Shown here in pieces: positions 8,557-16,964 of a DNA stretch of 50,281 bases (positions within the stretch are counted from its first letter, which is position 1; every line of letters starts with the position of its first letter). The position numbers and the translations under genes were made by a program. The notes under the pieces were generated by a model. The model did no database searches and was not told where the DNA came from. It saw only the letters and a list, made by a program, of their open reading frames with translations. The stretch comes from Erythrobacter sp. UBA1916 (lineage in GTDB: Bacteria; Pseudomonadota; Alphaproteobacteria; Sphingomonadales; Sphingomonadaceae), in contig DDFY01000021.1 of the NCBI GenBank assembly GCA_002337385.1, positions 1 to 50,281 of the forward strand. Direction: 5' to 3'.

Positions 8557-9798
8557 TTGCTCCTAAGCCCCTTCGAATGGACCGTCGCCAAGCGCTACAT
8601 GCTGCCAGGCCGCGGCGAAGCCGTGATCGCACTGGTGGCTGGCATCTCCATCACCGTGGTGATGCTGTCGGTCGCCATGCTGGTGATCGTGATGAGCGTG
8701 ATGAATGGTTTTCGCGCCGAACTGCTCGATCGCATCACCGGGCTTAACGGCCATGCCGTGATCCAGGGCTATGGCGACAAGATCGATGACTGGCAGCAGG
8801 TTCTGGAACTGGTCCGCTCGACAGAGGGCGTGACCAAGGCCTCACCCATGATCGAGAAGCCGCTGCTGGCGAGCTACGAAGGGCGGGCCGATGCGGTGTT
8901 CGTGCGCGGCGCGACGGCCGAGGACATCGCGGAGATGAAGAAGGACCTCGTCTCGGGTTCGCTGGACGATCTCAAGCCGGGTGAGCGCAATGTCGCCATC
9001 GGTTCGCGGCTCGCGCTCAATCTGGGGCTGCGGCTTGGCGATACGATCACGATCATCAATCCGCAGGGGCGAACCACCCCCTTCGGCACCTATCCGCGAC
9101 AGGTCGGCTATACTGTCACCGGCATTTTCGAAGTCGGTCTTTATGATTTTGACGAACGCTTCGTCATCATGCCGATCCCCGAGGCGCAGACCCTGCTGAT
9201 GACGGGGGACACCATTGGCATGATCGAGGTGCAGGTGGACGATCCCGACAAGGTGAGCGAAATCCTCGCGCCGTTGCAGCCGCAGATCGCGGGCCGCGCT
9301 GTGCTGACCGACTGGAAGAGCCTCAACGCCTCGCTGTTCGAGGCCTTGCAGGTGGAGCGGGTGGCGATGGCCTTTGCGTTGTCGATCATCGTGCTGGTGG
9401 CTGCGTTCAACATCCTTTCCTCGTTGGTGATGCTCGTGCGTTCGAAAACGCGCGACATTGCGATCATGCGCACAATGGGCGCGCGGCGAAATTCGTTGAT
9501 GAAGATCTTTGTCACCACCGGTTCGGCCATCGGCGTGATCGGCACCATGGCGGGGCTTACGCTCGGGTTTGTGGTGCTGTTCTTCCGTCAGTCGATCGTG
9601 AAGGGAATCGAGGTGGTGACGGGGCAGAACCTGTGGGACCCGTCGATCCGCTTCCTGTCCGAACTGCCTTCGCGCACCGATCCGTTCGAAGTGATCGCGA
9701 TTGCCGGCATGGCCATGGGCCTGTCGTTCCTCGCGACGCTTTATCCGGCCTATCGCGCGGCCAACACCGATCCGGTCGAGGTGCTGCGTTATGAATAG
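8557..9798 (+). CDS. lolC: Lipoprotein-releasing ABC transporter permease, LolC/LolE family
   Basis: This inner-membrane permease works with the LolD ATPase to extract outer-membrane lipoproteins for transfer to LolA. The 413-residue protein has the family layout: one N-terminal transmembrane helix (about residues 20-48, IALVAGISITVVMLSVAMLV), a large periplasmic domain, and three C-terminal helices, ending TLYPAYRAANTDPVEVLRYE. The start is TTG at 8557 with AAAGAAG 9 bases upstream; translation begins LLSPFEWTVAKRYMLPGRGE, the usual LolC/E beginning, so the rare start is credible. The last 8 bases overlap lolD. Only one permease gene is present, so the complex is probably a homodimer (LolF-like) or uses a partner elsewhere. 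Confidence 0.92.
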   Translation: MLLSPFEWTVAKRYMLPGRGEAVIALVAGISITVVMLSVAMLVIVMSVMNGFRAELLDRITGLNGHAVIQGYGDKIDDWQQVLELVRSTEGVTKASPMIEKPLLASYEGRADAVFVRGATAEDIAEMKKDLVSGSLDDLKPGERNVAIGSRLALNLGLRLGDTITIINPQGRTTPFGTYPRQVGYTVTGIFEVGLYDFDERFVIMPIPEAQTLLMTGDTIGMIEVQVDDPDKVSEILAPLQPQIAGRAVLTDWKSLNASLFEALQVERVAMAFALSIIVLVAAFNILSSLVMLVRSKTRDIAIMRTMGARRNSLMKIFVTTGSAIGVIGTMAGLTLGFVVLFFRQSIVKGIEVVTGQNLWDPSIRFLSELPSRTDPFEVIAIAGMAMGLSFLATLYPAYRAANTDPVEVLRYE

Positions 9799-10465
9799 CC
9801 CGGTCGTCCGTCTCACCGCGCTCGCCCGCAATTTCGAGCAGGGCGGCGTCGTGATCGAAGTCCTGCGCGGGGTCGATCTGACAATCCAGCCCGGCGAGAT
9901 CGTCGCCCTGCTGGGGCCTTCGGGCTCGGGCAAGTCGACCATGTTGCAAGCCGTTGGCCTGCTGGAAGGCGGCTTTTCCGGGCGGATCGAGCTGGCGGGT
10001 GTCGATGCCAGCAAGGCCAATGCCGCCGAGCGCACGACCTTGCGCCGCGAGAACCTTGGCTTCGTCTATCAGTTCCACCACCTGCTGCCCGATTTCTCTG
10101 CCGAGGAGAACGTGATCCTGCCGCAGCTGTTGCTCGGAGCGAGCCGGAACGAGGCGGAGACGCGGGCGCGTGACCTGCTCGGGTCGCTTGGCCTGGGGCA
10201 CCGGATGACCCACCGCCCGAGCCAGCTTTCAGGCGGCGAGCAACAGCGGGTGGCCGTGGCCCGCGCGCTGGCGAACAAGCCGTTGCTGGTGCTGGCCGAC
10301 GAGCCAACCGGCAATCTTGACGAGATCACGTCGGACAAGGTCTTCGCGCAGTTTCTTGAACTGGTTCGCGGGCAAGGTAGTTCTGCGCTGGTAGCGACAC
10401 ACAACGAGCGGCTCGCGGCACGGATGGACCGGGTGGTGCGCCTGTCCGAAGGGCGCTTGGAATAG
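9791..10465 (+). CDS. lolD: Lipoprotein-releasing system ATPase LolD
   Basis: LolD is the ABC ATPase that powers lipoprotein release from the inner membrane. The 224-residue protein carries Walker A GPSGSGKS (residues 42-49), Q-loop region VYQFHHLLPDFSAEENV (the LolD-type YQFHHLL string), ABC signature LSGGEQQRV (146-154), Walker B LLVLADEPTGNLD and switch His in VATHNE. The ATG start overlaps the lolC stop (TATGAATAG), which indicates translational coupling. A frame extending upstream to 9701 lies inside lolC and is rejected. Length and motifs are normal. Confidence 0.95.
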   Translation: MNSPVVRLTALARNFEQGGVVIEVLRGVDLTIQPGEIVALLGPSGSGKSTMLQAVGLLEGGFSGRIELAGVDASKANAAERTTLRRENLGFVYQFHHLLPDFSAEENVILPQLLLGASRNEAETRARDLLGSLGLGHRMTHRPSQLSGGEQQRVAVARALANKPLLVLADEPTGNLDEITSDKVFAQFLELVRGQGSSALVATHNERLAARMDRVVRLSEGRLE

Positions 10466-10531
10466 TCGCCTCGCGCGGAAACGCGGCGCAGGCTCATGCG
10501 TTCAGGAATTACAGAATAGGAGTGTTTTGGA

Positions 10532-10810
10532 ATGGTTGATTTCCCCAGCAGCTATAAGGCCGAAGGCACGAACCGCGCCGGCATCCAGTGGGACGACCGG
10601 GCATTTCTCCATGCCACGGGCGATGGCGAAGGCGTGCTTGATCAGGCCAAGGCCATCCGCAGCGGCACCTTCGCCGAGCTGGTGGGGCAGGTCGCCTCCT
10701 TGCCCGAGGACAAGCAGGGCGAATACTACATCCAGAAGGCTGGTGACCGCGAGTATCACGCCGCAGAGATCGTGGCGCTGGCCAAGCGCGACGATTTTCC
10801 GGGCAAGTGA
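10532..10810 (+). CDS. Small uncharacterised protein, 92 residues
   Basis: I do not recognise a named family with certainty. The product is soluble and charged, with no signal peptide or membrane segment; it begins MVDFPSSYKAEGTNRAGIQW and ends AKRDDFPGK. A good ribosome binding site (TAGGAGT) lies 8 bases before the ATG, and codon composition matches the neighbours, so I regard it as real. A second frame over the same stretch (10527-10814) lacks comparable support. It lies 66 bases after lolD and 72 before the next small gene. No function can be inferred from context beyond a possible link with the lol or dnaE genes. Confidence 0.75.
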   Translation: MVDFPSSYKAEGTNRAGIQWDDRAFLHATGDGEGVLDQAKAIRSGTFAELVGQVASLPEDKQGEYYIQKAGDREYHAAEIVALAKRDDFPGK

Positions 10811-10882
10811 TTGATCGCCTGCCTTGATCCTCTAGTCTCCCGATAACGCGCGGCAAGTGCGCTATCAGGATCGGAGACGCGC

Positions 10883-11218
10883 GTGCTGGCATCGTTAAAT
10901 GACTGGGTTCTGGGCCTCGGGGCGGACTATGGGGTCAATCCCTATGTGTTCGGCGCGATCTATATCGGAGCCATTCCCTTCTTCCTCGCCTCCATCGGGT
11001 GGCTGGTAAAGCGGGCGCGGGCGGGCCGCTCGACCGTGGCGCCGACCATGCTGGCGGGGTTCTTCTTCGTCTCGGCCTATCTCTATCTGGCCGTGTTCGG
11101 GCAGGACATTCCGCTGTGGGTGTGGATGTTCCTCGCCGTGCTGATTGTCTACGGCGCATGGTCCACGATCCGCGACACCCGCCGCAAGATCGCCGCCAAG
11201 GCTAACGAGGAGATCTGA
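10883..11218 (+). CDS. Small inner-membrane protein with three predicted helices
   Basis: The 111-residue product has three hydrophobic segments: about residues 22-43 (YVFGAIYIGAIPFFLASIGW), 55-73 (TMLAGFFFVSAYLYLAVFG) and 76-95 (IPLWVWMFLAVLIVYGAWS). A basic loop separates the first two and a basic tail (RDTRRKIAAKANEEI) follows. The start is GTG at 10883 with CGGAG upstream. I know of no assigned function. It lies 75 bases before dnaE on the same strand, but nothing suggests a replication role. The codon pattern agrees with a real gene. Confidence 0.75.
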   Translation: MLASLNDWVLGLGADYGVNPYVFGAIYIGAIPFFLASIGWLVKRARAGRSTVAPTMLAGFFFVSAYLYLAVFGQDIPLWVWMFLAVLIVYGAWSTIRDTRRKIAAKANEEI

Positions 11219-11293
11219 TCGCTTCGGGTTTTCCCCAAGCCAGATGCGCGAACTCTTGATTGGCAGGCCTGCGCTCCGCACATTCAGCGCCTC

Positions 11294-14200
11294 ATGCCAT
11301 ATGCTCCCTTTGTCCCCTTGCGAGTCTTCTCCAGCTTCTCGATGCTGGAGGCGGCGATCGACCCCAAGCAGATTGCGAAACTGGCGAAAGAGCGGGGCTT
11401 TCCCGCTATCGCCATTTGCGACCGTAACGGTCTTTATGGCTCCTCGGCCTTCGCCGGGGCCTGCAAGGGCGAGGGGGTGCAGCCGCTGATCGGCACACTG
11501 CTGGGCGTCGCGCGCGATGAGAGCGGCGAACTGGTCGACTACATTCCGCTGTTTGCGCAGGGGGATGATGGGTGGAACAACCTGTGCCACCTTGTCAGCC
11601 GTGCCCACCTCGACCGCCCGCTGGAGCTTGAGCCGCATGTGCAGATGCGCGATCTGGCAGGCCACACCGACGACCTGATCGCGCTGACCGGCGCGGGCGA
11701 CGGTGCTCTGGCGCGGCTGCTGGCCGATGGCAAGGCAGCCCGCGCGGGCGCGCTGCTCGACGAGCTTGAAGCGCTGTTTCCGGGCAAGCTCTATATCGAA
11801 CTGGCGCGGCGCGGCGATCCGGTTGAAGAAGCCGCCGAAGGCGCGCTGATCGATCTCGCCTATGCGCGCGACCTGCCGCTGGTGGCGACCAACCCCGCGC
11901 ACTATGGCGAGCCGCATATGCACGCCGCGCACGATGCCATGCTGTGCATCGCCAATTCGTCGCAGATCGACAGCGCCGACCGGCCCACCTCGAACGCTGA
12001 GACCTACATCAAGCCTGCCAGCATGATGGAAGAGCTGTTCGCCGATCTGCCCGAGGCGCTGGCGAATACGCTGGTGGTGGCGCAGCGGTGCGCCTTCTCG
12101 CCGCCCAAGCGCAAGCCGATCCTGCCCAGCCTCGCGGGCGATCAGGAGGGCGAGGCGCGGGCGTTGGAGGAAGACGCGCGCAAGGGCCTCGCCATGCGGA
12201 TCGCGCCCTATTATCCCGAGGTTGAGGAAGCTGGACTGACCGAGGCCTTGGCGACCATCTCCGCTGGCGAAGATGAAGCCGGGCCGGTGTTCGAGTCGCT
12301 CAGCGAAGCGGGCCATCTCGACGAATTCCGCACCTATGCCAAGCGGCTCGACTTCGAAGTCGGGATCATCAAGCGGATGGGCTTTCCCGGCTACTTCCTG
12401 ATCGTTGCCGACTTCATCAAATGGGCCAAGTCGCAGGGCATTCCGGTGGGGCCGGGGCGTGGTTCGGGTGCAGGCTCGCTGGTGGCCTGGGCGCTGACCA
12501 TCACCGATCTCGATCCGATCAGGCTCGGGCTACTGTTTGAACGTTTCCTCAACCCCGAACGCGTCTCGATGCCTGACTTCGATATCGACTTCTGCGAAAC
12601 GCGGCGCGGCGAGGTGATCCGCTATGTGCAGGCCAAATATGGCCACGATCACGTCGCCCAGATCATCACCTTCGGCAAGATGAAGGCCCGCGCGGTGCTG
12701 CGCGATTGCGGGCGCATTCTGCAGATGCCCTATGGTCAGGTCGACCGGCTCACCAAGATGGTGCCCAACCACCCGACCGACCCCTGGACCCTGCCGCGCA
12801 CCCTCAATGGCGCCGCCGATTTCAAGCGCGAATATACCAACGACAACGAGGTGAAGCGGCTCGTCGATCTGGCGATGCAGCTGGAGGGGTTCCCGCGTAA
12901 CTCCTCCACCCACGCGGCAGGCGTGGTGATCGGCGATAGGCCGCTGTCGCAGCTGGTGCCGCTGTACCGCGATCCGCGTTCGGACATGCCGGTGACGCAG
13001 TTCGACATGAAGCACGTCGAGGACAGCGGGCTGGTCAAGTTCGACTTCCTTGGCCTGAAGACGCTGTCGGTGCTGCGCAAGGCGGTCGACCTGCTCGCAC
13101 GGCGCGGGATCGAGGTCGAGCTGGATAAGCTCGCCTGGGACGATCCGGCGGTGTTCGAACTGCTCAAGCGCGGTGACACGGTCGGCGTGTTCCAGCTCGA
13201 ATCCGAAGGCATGCGCCGCACGCTGACTGCGGTAAAGCCCACAAAATTCGAGGATATTATCGCGCTCGTATCGCTTTACCGACCCGGCCCGATGGACAAT
13301 ATCCCGAGCTTTGGCCGGCGCAAGGCGGGCGAGGAAGAGATCATCTACCCGCACGAAAAGCTGAAGGGTATCCTTGAAGAGACCTATGGCATTTTCGTTT
13401 ATCAGGAACAGGTGATGCAGGCCGCGCAGATTCTCGCGGGCTACTCGCTCGGCGACGCCGACCTGCTGCGCCGCGCCATGGGCAAGAAGATCCAGGCCGA
13501 GATGGACGCCCAGCGCCTGCGCTTCTGCGAGGGCTGTAAGGAAGTCTCGGGCATTGAGAAGGCTGAGGCGAACGCGCTGTTCGACTTGATCGACAAGTTC
13601 GCAGGCTACGGCTTCAACAAGTCGCACGCCGCCGCCTATGCGCTGCTCGCCTATCAGACCGCCTGGCTGAAGGCGCACTACCCGGAGGAATTCTACGCCG
13701 GGTCGATGTGCTTCGACATGCACCAGTCGGAAAAGCTGGCGATCTTTGTCGACGACCTCAGGCGCAACGGCCTGAAGCTGCTCGGCCCCTGCATCAACCA
13801 TTCTGAGGCCGAGTTCCACGTCGAGCAGACCGACGAGGGCTATGCCGTGCGCTTCGCCCTCGCGGGCCTCAGGAACGTGGGCGAAAAGGCGATGGATCAG
13901 GTAGTGGCCGAGCGCGAGGCGCGGGGACTTTTCACTAGCCTTACCGACGTGTTCGAACGCATGCCCGCTGGCGCGATGAACCGGCGGCAGCTGGAAAGCC
14001 TCGCCGCCTCGGGCGCGTTCGACGCGCTCGAACCCAACCGCGCCAAGGTGCTGGCCAATGCCGACATGCTGATGGCCGTGGCCGATGCCGCGAGCCGTGA
14101 ACGGTCAAGTGGGCAGGCAGGCCTGTTCGGCGGCGATGACCATGCCGAGCCCGAAGTCCGCTTGGTCGAAGCAAAACCCTGGCCGCGTGCGGAGCAGATG

Positions 14201-14857
14201 GCCGCCGAGCGCGAAAACTTCGGGTTCTATTTCGCCGCCCACCCGGTCGAGCAGTTCCGCCATGCCGCGTCGGCCCAAGGCGCGCGGACCTATGCCTCGC
14301 TGATGACCGGCGGGGTGCGCGGCGGGCGCGAGAACGCGGTGGTCGCGGCGATGGTCGAGGGGGCGAGCAAGGGCCGCACCAAACGCGGCGCCGAATTTAT
14401 CCGCGCAGATTTCTCCGACAGCACGGGCAACTTCTCCGCCGCCTGCTTCGAGGAGGGGCTGGTCGACAGCTTCCAGCGCTGGGCTTCGGAGGGCACCTGC
14501 GTGCTGCTGAACGTCGAGCTCGACAGCCCGAGCCCCGATGAACCGCCCCGGGTGACGGTGCGCGGGGCCAAGCCGCTCACCGAGGTGACGGGCTCAGCCA
14601 AGATGATCCTGCGCGCCGATATCTACGATGAGGCAGGCCTTGCCGCGCTGAAGGCGATGCTCGAACCGGGACAGCCAGGCCACGGCGAGGTGCTGGTGCG
14701 GCTGCGCATCGGTGAGAGCCAGGAGCCGAGCGTGCTGCTGGGCCGCGATTTCGCGCTCGATGGCTCGCTGGTCGACAAGTTGGCGAATGTGGCCGGGCTG
14801 GGCGGGGTCAGCCTCGCGCCGATCCGTGGGATCGGGCACCTGCGCCTCGTGGCCTAA
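11294..14857 (+). CDS. dnaE: DNA polymerase III alpha subunit
   Basis: DnaE is the catalytic subunit of the replicative polymerase. At 1187 residues it is of normal size for the DnaE1 type. An N-terminal PHP domain is followed by the C-family polymerase core, with catalytic aspartates in PDFDIDF (Asp428, Asp430, Asp432) and a third probable one in VKFDFLGLKTL (Asp584). The tandem helix-hairpin-helix and OB-fold regions are at the C-terminal third (GYGFNKSHAAAYALLAYQTAWLK before them). The N-terminus reads PLRVFSSFSMLEAAID, so the HxH metal ligands of an active PHP nuclease are missing; proofreading must come from a separate epsilon subunit. The ATG at 11294 is the only sensible start. A small hairpin and T-rich stretch follow. 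Confidence 0.96.
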   Translation: MPYAPFVPLRVFSSFSMLEAAIDPKQIAKLAKERGFPAIAICDRNGLYGSSAFAGACKGEGVQPLIGTLLGVARDESGELVDYIPLFAQGDDGWNNLCHLVSRAHLDRPLELEPHVQMRDLAGHTDDLIALTGAGDGALARLLADGKAARAGALLDELEALFPGKLYIELARRGDPVEEAAEGALIDLAYARDLPLVATNPAHYGEPHMHAAHDAMLCIANSSQIDSADRPTSNAETYIKPASMMEELFADLPEALANTLVVAQRCAFSPPKRKPILPSLAGDQEGEARALEEDARKGLAMRIAPYYPEVEEAGLTEALATISAGEDEAGPVFESLSEAGHLDEFRTYAKRLDFEVGIIKRMGFPGYFLIVADFIKWAKSQGIPVGPGRGSGAGSLVAWALTITDLDPIRLGLLFERFLNPERVSMPDFDIDFCETRRGEVIRYVQAKYGHDHVAQIITFGKMKARAVLRDCGRILQMPYGQVDRLTKMVPNHPTDPWTLPRTLNGAADFKREYTNDNEVKRLVDLAMQLEGFPRNSSTHAAGVVIGDRPLSQLVPLYRDPRSDMPVTQFDMKHVEDSGLVKFDFLGLKTLSVLRKAVDLLARRGIEVELDKLAWDDPAVFELLKRGDTVGVFQLESEGMRRTLTAVKPTKFEDIIALVSLYRPGPMDNIPSFGRRKAGEEEIIYPHEKLKGILEETYGIFVYQEQVMQAAQILAGYSLGDADLLRRAMGKKIQAEMDAQRLRFCEGCKEVSGIEKAEANALFDLIDKFAGYGFNKSHAAAYALLAYQTAWLKAHYPEEFYAGSMCFDMHQSEKLAIFVDDLRRNGLKLLGPCINHSEAEFHVEQTDEGYAVRFALAGLRNVGEKAMDQVVAEREARGLFTSLTDVFERMPAGAMNRRQLESLAASGAFDALEPNRAKVLANADMLMAVADAASRERSSGQAGLFGGDDHAEPEVRLVEAKPWPRAEQMAAERENFGFYFAAHPVEQFRHAASAQGARTYASLMTGGVRGGRENAVVAAMVEGASKGRTKRGAEFIRADFSDSTGNFSAACFEEGLVDSFQRWASEGTCVLLNVELDSPSPDEPPRVTVRGAKPLTEVTGSAKMILRADIYDEAGLAALKAMLEPGQPGHGEVLVRLRIGESQEPSVLLGRDFALDGSLVDKLANVAGLGGVSLAPIRGIGHLRLVA

Positions 14858-14890
14858 GTTGCGTGGGCAAATTTAGGTTACCGTTTCGCT

Positions 14891-14915
14891 GTCCGCTATC
14901 GCGGACTTCTTTGTT
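14891..14915 (+). terminator. Short hairpin with T-rich tail after dnaE
   Basis: GTCCGC-TATC-GCGGAC forms a 6-bp stem with a 4-base loop and is followed by TTCTTTGTT. It is positioned 33 bases past the dnaE stop and may be a modest intrinsic terminator. The remainder of the gap up to the next gene shows no other feature. Confidence 0.5.
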
Positions 14916-14979
14916 GAGACCGGCCCTTCGGAAAACGACAACCTAGCGGACATTGAGCCCTGCAAATAATGAACACATC

Positions 14980-15591
14980 ATGACGCTGACTTTAGGCCCA
15001 GATTGGGAACGAAATCTATGGTGCTCGCCTTTCCGGCTCAGCTTCGGGCTAAATGAGGGTGGCGCCTACGTGACAATGTTCACGACTAGCTACGATCGTG
15101 CTCGCAGTTTGGCCCGCGCCGCATTGTTAACCGAAATGCCGATTGCCGTTGTCGCGGCCTATCCTGAGCCAGAAACAGAACTGGGGGCGGAGCGCCACGG
15201 GTGGATGAGAGGGACAGGCTTCGATCACCTGAGAGAATTGGGTGTGCCAACCGAAGATGCTTTAGCAACATGGACTGGCTATTGCTGGCCCGGAGACGAG
15301 GAAGACGATGAAGCGGTGCCGTGGGTCCATAGGGCGGTACAGCTAAGGTGGGATCAGGCAGACATCCTACTCTGGAACCAACTCGCGCAGGACATTGGCG
15401 TTGCGCCGCGCGCTGCAGTCAAGTCAAAACTCGTGGATCTGGGGCGAGGCCTTTCGGTTGATGCATATGATGATCGGGGCATGGACATAACCGCCCTGAC
15501 CAAATCGGCCATCTCCGGACTATACGAACGGTTCGATGAGTGGCTGCTGGGTTATGACCGAGACCGGATGAAGGAGGCATTTGAAGGGTAA
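14980..15591 (+). CDS. DUF3885-like protein of unknown function, probably acquired
   Basis: The 203-residue soluble protein has the pattern I associate with the DUF3885 family: an N-terminal F-G-L beta segment (FRLSFGLNEGG), a middle Arg/Trp region (WVHRAVQLRWDQADILLW) and a C-terminal signature AYDDRGMDITAL...LYERFDEWLLGYDRDRM. The family has no established function. The gene is visibly poorer in GC than its neighbours and uses codons rare around it, such as TTA and AGA, suggesting horizontal transfer. It is a single-gene island between the dnaE hairpin and a strong bidirectional terminator. The start is uncertain: ATG at 14980 gives MTLTLGPDWE, while TTG at 14953, preceded by AGCGGA, would add nine residues. 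DUF assignment is from memory of the motif. Confidence 0.75.
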   Translation: MTLTLGPDWERNLWCSPFRLSFGLNEGGAYVTMFTTSYDRARSLARAALLTEMPIAVVAAYPEPETELGAERHGWMRGTGFDHLRELGVPTEDALATWTGYCWPGDEEDDEAVPWVHRAVQLRWDQADILLWNQLAQDIGVAPRAAVKSKLVDLGRGLSVDAYDDRGMDITALTKSAISGLYERFDEWLLGYDRDRMKEAFEG

Positions 15592-15648
15592 CACAATGTC
15601 CGTAATCCACCTCAATTCCAGCATCGGGCGGACCCCATCGCGCGAAGC

Positions 15649-15685
15649 AAAAGGCCCGGCAGGATCGCTCCTGCCGGGCCTTTTT
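15649..15685. terminator. Strong bidirectional intrinsic terminator
   Basis: A perfect 16-bp inverted repeat, centred on GGCCCGGCAGGA-TCGC-TCCTGCCGGGCC, has AAAA on the left and TTTTT on the right. It can terminate both the plus-strand DUF3885-like gene (stop at 15591) and the minus-strand ompA-like gene (stop at 15712), which converge here. Confidence 0.92.
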
Positions 15686-15711
15686 GTGTCTGGCGCTAAG
15701 GCTGACCGGGC

Positions 15712-16842
15712 TTAGTTGCCCGAGCCGGGACCGTAGGTCACCGAAACGCGGCGGTTCTGCAGCTCGCGCACGCCGTCAGCGGTCGGTACGCGCAGGTTCG
15801 TCTCGCCGAAGGCCTCGGTGGTGATGCGGGCGGCGGGGATGCCGCGACCGATCAGGTACTGCTGGACCGACGCATTGCGACGCTCCGACAGGCCCATGTT
15901 GTACTTGGCCGTGCCCGAAGTGTCGGTGTAGCCGGCGAGCATGACATTGGCCGTGCCGCAGTCACCATAGGCGGTGACCGCCGAGTTGAGCACGCTGGCA
16001 GCCTCAGCCGAGATGTCCGCCTTATCCCAATCGAAGAACACGATGTAGGGGCCGGTGTTGCAGGGCCGCGCCACCGGAGCCGGCGGGGGCGGCGGAGGAG
16101 GCGGCGGGGGCGGAGGAGGCGGCGGCGGAGGTGGGGGAGGCGGCGGCGGTGCCACCGGCTCGCTGCCACCGAAGTTGTAGATCAACGTGGCGAGGAACGA
16201 GTGGGTCACCACATCGGTGTCGAGCGTGCGGTCAGCCTCGTCGATCAGCGAAACGCCGTCCACGCGGTGATACTTGTACTTCAGCGATGCTTCGAGGTTG
16301 TTCGACACCGGCATGCGCAGCTGGGCGATACCCTGATAGGCAAAGCGAATATCGTTATCGTCTACGAAATTGACATCCGCGCCGGTGGAGAGATCGAAGA
16401 ACCGCGCATTCGAGAAACCCGCGCCGCCGCCGAGCGAGAAGCCGAGGCCGTCTTCACCGCCGAAGTCGAGCAGCAGGTTGGCCATGCCGCTGGCGACATC
16501 GACCTTGCCGTGGCCCTGAGCAAATTTCGCGAAAGTGAGCGCCGTTCCGCCGGTATAGATGCCGCCCGAAGTGGCATCGACAGGGCCGAGGGTAATGTGC
16601 TTGTAGGCACCTTCCGCCTCGAGGCGGACCGGGCCGAAGTCATAGCCGACCACGGCCTCTGCTTCCCAGCCCGTGTCGAGGTCCAGTTCGATGGTGTTGG
16701 TGGTGCCATCGACAGTGAGCTTCGGATCTTCGGCAAACACAACGCCGCCACCGAGCCCGGCATAGACCTGGCCGTCGCGCGCCATGGCCGGCGTCGCGAT
16801 GAGCGCCGTGGCTGTCATTAGGCCAATTGTGGATAGTCTCAT
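15712..16842 (-). CDS. OmpA-family outer-membrane protein with 23-proline linker
   Basis: This 376-residue protein should anchor the outer membrane to peptidoglycan. A signal peptide spans residues 1-21 (cleavage after AMA). Residues 22 to about 225 form an OmpA-like 8-strand barrel ending IYNFGG. Residues 232-254 are 23 consecutive prolines (16081-16149) followed by APVARP. The C-terminal OmpA/MotB domain (about 260-370) contains the peptidoglycan-binding string AGYTDTSGTAKYNMGLSERR. The prolines use all four CCN codons, so the tract is not a simple DNA triplet repeat. The ATG has AAGGGGA upstream. It is monocistronic, ending at the bidirectional terminator. Barrel plus OmpA domain are secure; whether it also acts as a porin is unknown. 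Confidence 0.93.
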   Translation of the reverse strand: MRLSTIGLMTATALIATPAMARDGQVYAGLGGGVVFAEDPKLTVDGTTNTIELDLDTGWEAEAVVGYDFGPVRLEAEGAYKHITLGPVDATSGGIYTGGTALTFAKFAQGHGKVDVASGMANLLLDFGGEDGLGFSLGGGAGFSNARFFDLSTGADVNFVDDNDIRFAYQGIAQLRMPVSNNLEASLKYKYHRVDGVSLIDEADRTLDTDVVTHSFLATLIYNFGGSEPVAPPPPPPPPPPPPPPPPPPPPPPPAPVARPCNTGPYIVFFDWDKADISAEAASVLNSAVTAYGDCGTANVMLAGYTDTSGTAKYNMGLSERRNASVQQYLIGRGIPAARITTEAFGETNLRVPTADGVRELQNRRVSVTYGPGSGN

Positions 16843-16964
16843 TGATCAATCCCCTTACTGCAGGCCGAAAAATTCAAAACACGGCCGTTAGCGAGCGCTT
16901 AGGCGCGGGATAAGGCAAATTGGAGACAGTCGCGCAGAGCTTGTAACGCCTCACCTGCTCCGTG

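Noticed and set aside
10895..12316. 473-codon minus-strand open frame spanning the dnaE start
   Set aside because: Covers the membrane-protein gene, the gap and dnaE on the opposite strand; no motif and no ribosome binding site.
12530..13819. 429-codon minus-strand open frame over dnaE
   Set aside because: Antisense to the conserved polymerase core; no independent support.
16081..16149. Microsatellite repeat rather than coding sequence
   Set aside because: The frame is preserved, third codon positions vary, and it links two recognisable OmpA domains.
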